A stretch of 47,506 bases of DNA. It comes from Lindgomyces ingoldianus. Its lineage: Eukaryota; Ascomycota; Dothideomycetes; Pleosporales; Lindgomycetaceae. Below, piece after piece: positions 47,101-47,506 of this stretch (its first letter is position 1; every line of letters begins with the position of its first letter). The stretch covers positions 16,919 to 64,424 of the forward strand of contig NW_022985189.1 of NCBI RefSeq assembly GCF_010093535.1, in the 5' to 3' direction. Both the position numbers and the translations under genes were made by a program. The notes beneath the pieces are model-generated. The model saw nothing but the letters and a program-made list of their open reading frames with translations. It made no database searches and had not been told where the DNA came from.

Positions 47101-47506
47101 CTAAAGAAAGCCTTTACTAAAGCTTTAATACTCTACTACTTTAACTTTAAACTACTAATACTTATAGAAGCTAATGCTTTAGACTACATAGTAGCAGAAG
47201 TTTTTTTCTAGACTAAGCTAGATAAAACTATTAAGCCTATTACATACTTTTTAAAAAGAATAAGTTCTATAAAAAGTAATTATAAGATTTATAATAAAAA
47301 ATTACTTACTATAGTACACTACTTTAAATAATAGCAACCTAAACTAGAAAGTGCAGCGCATCTAATATAGGTCCTATCTAACTATAAGAACTTATAGTAC
47401 TTTACAACTATAAAATAACTTAGCTACTAATAAGCTTATTAGTTTAAATACTTATTTTATTTTAATTTTAAGATTACTTATTATTCTAGTTAAAATAAAG
47501 AGAAAC
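43837..47506 (+). mobile_element. gypsy-1 copy 3, plus strand, cut by the window end
   Basis: Begins with a 318-bp 5' LTR (43837-44154; TGTCACGG at the outer end, ATAATA at the mutated inner end). The internal region reads in the plus direction, with RT YINN at 46726-46737 and DKCKFY near 46830. It matches copy 2 in reverse throughout. From the 5.66 kb of copy 2 the 3' end is expected about 2.0 kb beyond the window. CCTTA (43832-43836) should be its target duplication. It is strongly RIP-mutated. Confidence 0.9.

Larger units (their letters stand above)
23349..47506 (-). mobile_element. gypsy-2: Ty3/gypsy retrotransposon, minus strand, split by four insertions
   Basis: Pieces in coding order: reverse transcriptase 43836-43679, 38003-37884 and 37665-about 37250; RNase H about 37250-36900; integrase 36560-36386 and 25868-about 24980; then a 3' part and candidate LTR (24237-23349). 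The pieces join in frame when the elements at 43837 onward, 38009-43673, 37671-37878 and 25871-36383 are removed. The 5' half (protease, gag, 5' LTR) lies beyond the window. Many Gln/Trp-to-stop changes and Asp-to-Asn changes show RIP inactivation. The integrase C-terminal region (VSKLEKAPKEIPLS) is recognisable, but a chromodomain is not; its place is taken by the A/T microsatellite. Confidence 0.85.

Overview
The window is filamentous-fungal DNA (Ascomycota, Pezizomycotina; class not resolved). The evidence is short introns of 48-84 nt with GTAAGT/GTGAGT donors and CTAAC/CTGAC-type branch sites, a fungal alpha-aminoadipate lysine gene, an Asi-type RING membrane protein, and large AT-rich blocks full of transposon relics. 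The relics carry the transition pattern of repeat-induced point mutation (RIP): CAA/CAG and TGG turned into stops, and TG turned into TA at catalytic codons.

The layout is a gene island of normal base composition (about 6.45-22.1 kb) between two RIP-degraded AT-rich blocks. In the island, left to right: a decayed unidentified gene (6.70-7.12 kb, +), an F-box-like protein (9.05-10.19 kb, -), a GNAT acetyltransferase (11.06-11.94 kb, -), isopentenyl-diphosphate isomerase (13.71-14.67 kb, -), homocitrate synthase (15.19-16.83 kb, -), a broken GFA/CENP-V-type gene (17.49-18.12 kb, -) and an Asi1/Asi3-like membrane RING protein (18.84-21.77 kb, +). The genes share no pathway; idi1 feeds isoprenoid/ergosterol synthesis and homocitrate synthase starts lysine synthesis. 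A perfect TGAGTCA cross-pathway-control site lies 86 bp upstream of the homocitrate synthase start.

Left block (1-6.45 kb): a pogo/Fot1-type DNA transposon (760-6447, TA duplication) whose right terminal repeat is split by a 3.6 kb Tc1/mariner-type element (2827-6422) with about 200-bp terminal repeats, a DDE_3 transposase relic and about 2 kb of unexplained extra DNA.

Right block (22.1-47.5 kb): one deeply nested structure. A Ty3/gypsy element ('gypsy-2', minus strand, from about 23.35 kb to beyond the window) sits in the 5' end of a pogo element and is itself split by four insertions: a palindromic snap-back pogo derivative (25871-36383), a nearly un-mutated solo LTR (37671-37878) and two copies of a second gypsy family ('gypsy-1': 38009-43673 and 43837-beyond the end). 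The snap-back element contains another gypsy-1 copy (30517-36171) and a full-size pogo (26226-29975), which contains a further pogo (26436-28322). Removing insertions with one copy of the target duplication restores the gypsy-2 reading frame at three separate sites, so this layering is read directly from the sequence. Nesting is up to five layers deep. There is one 10-N assembly gap (24864-24873) inside an 8-bp A/T microsatellite.
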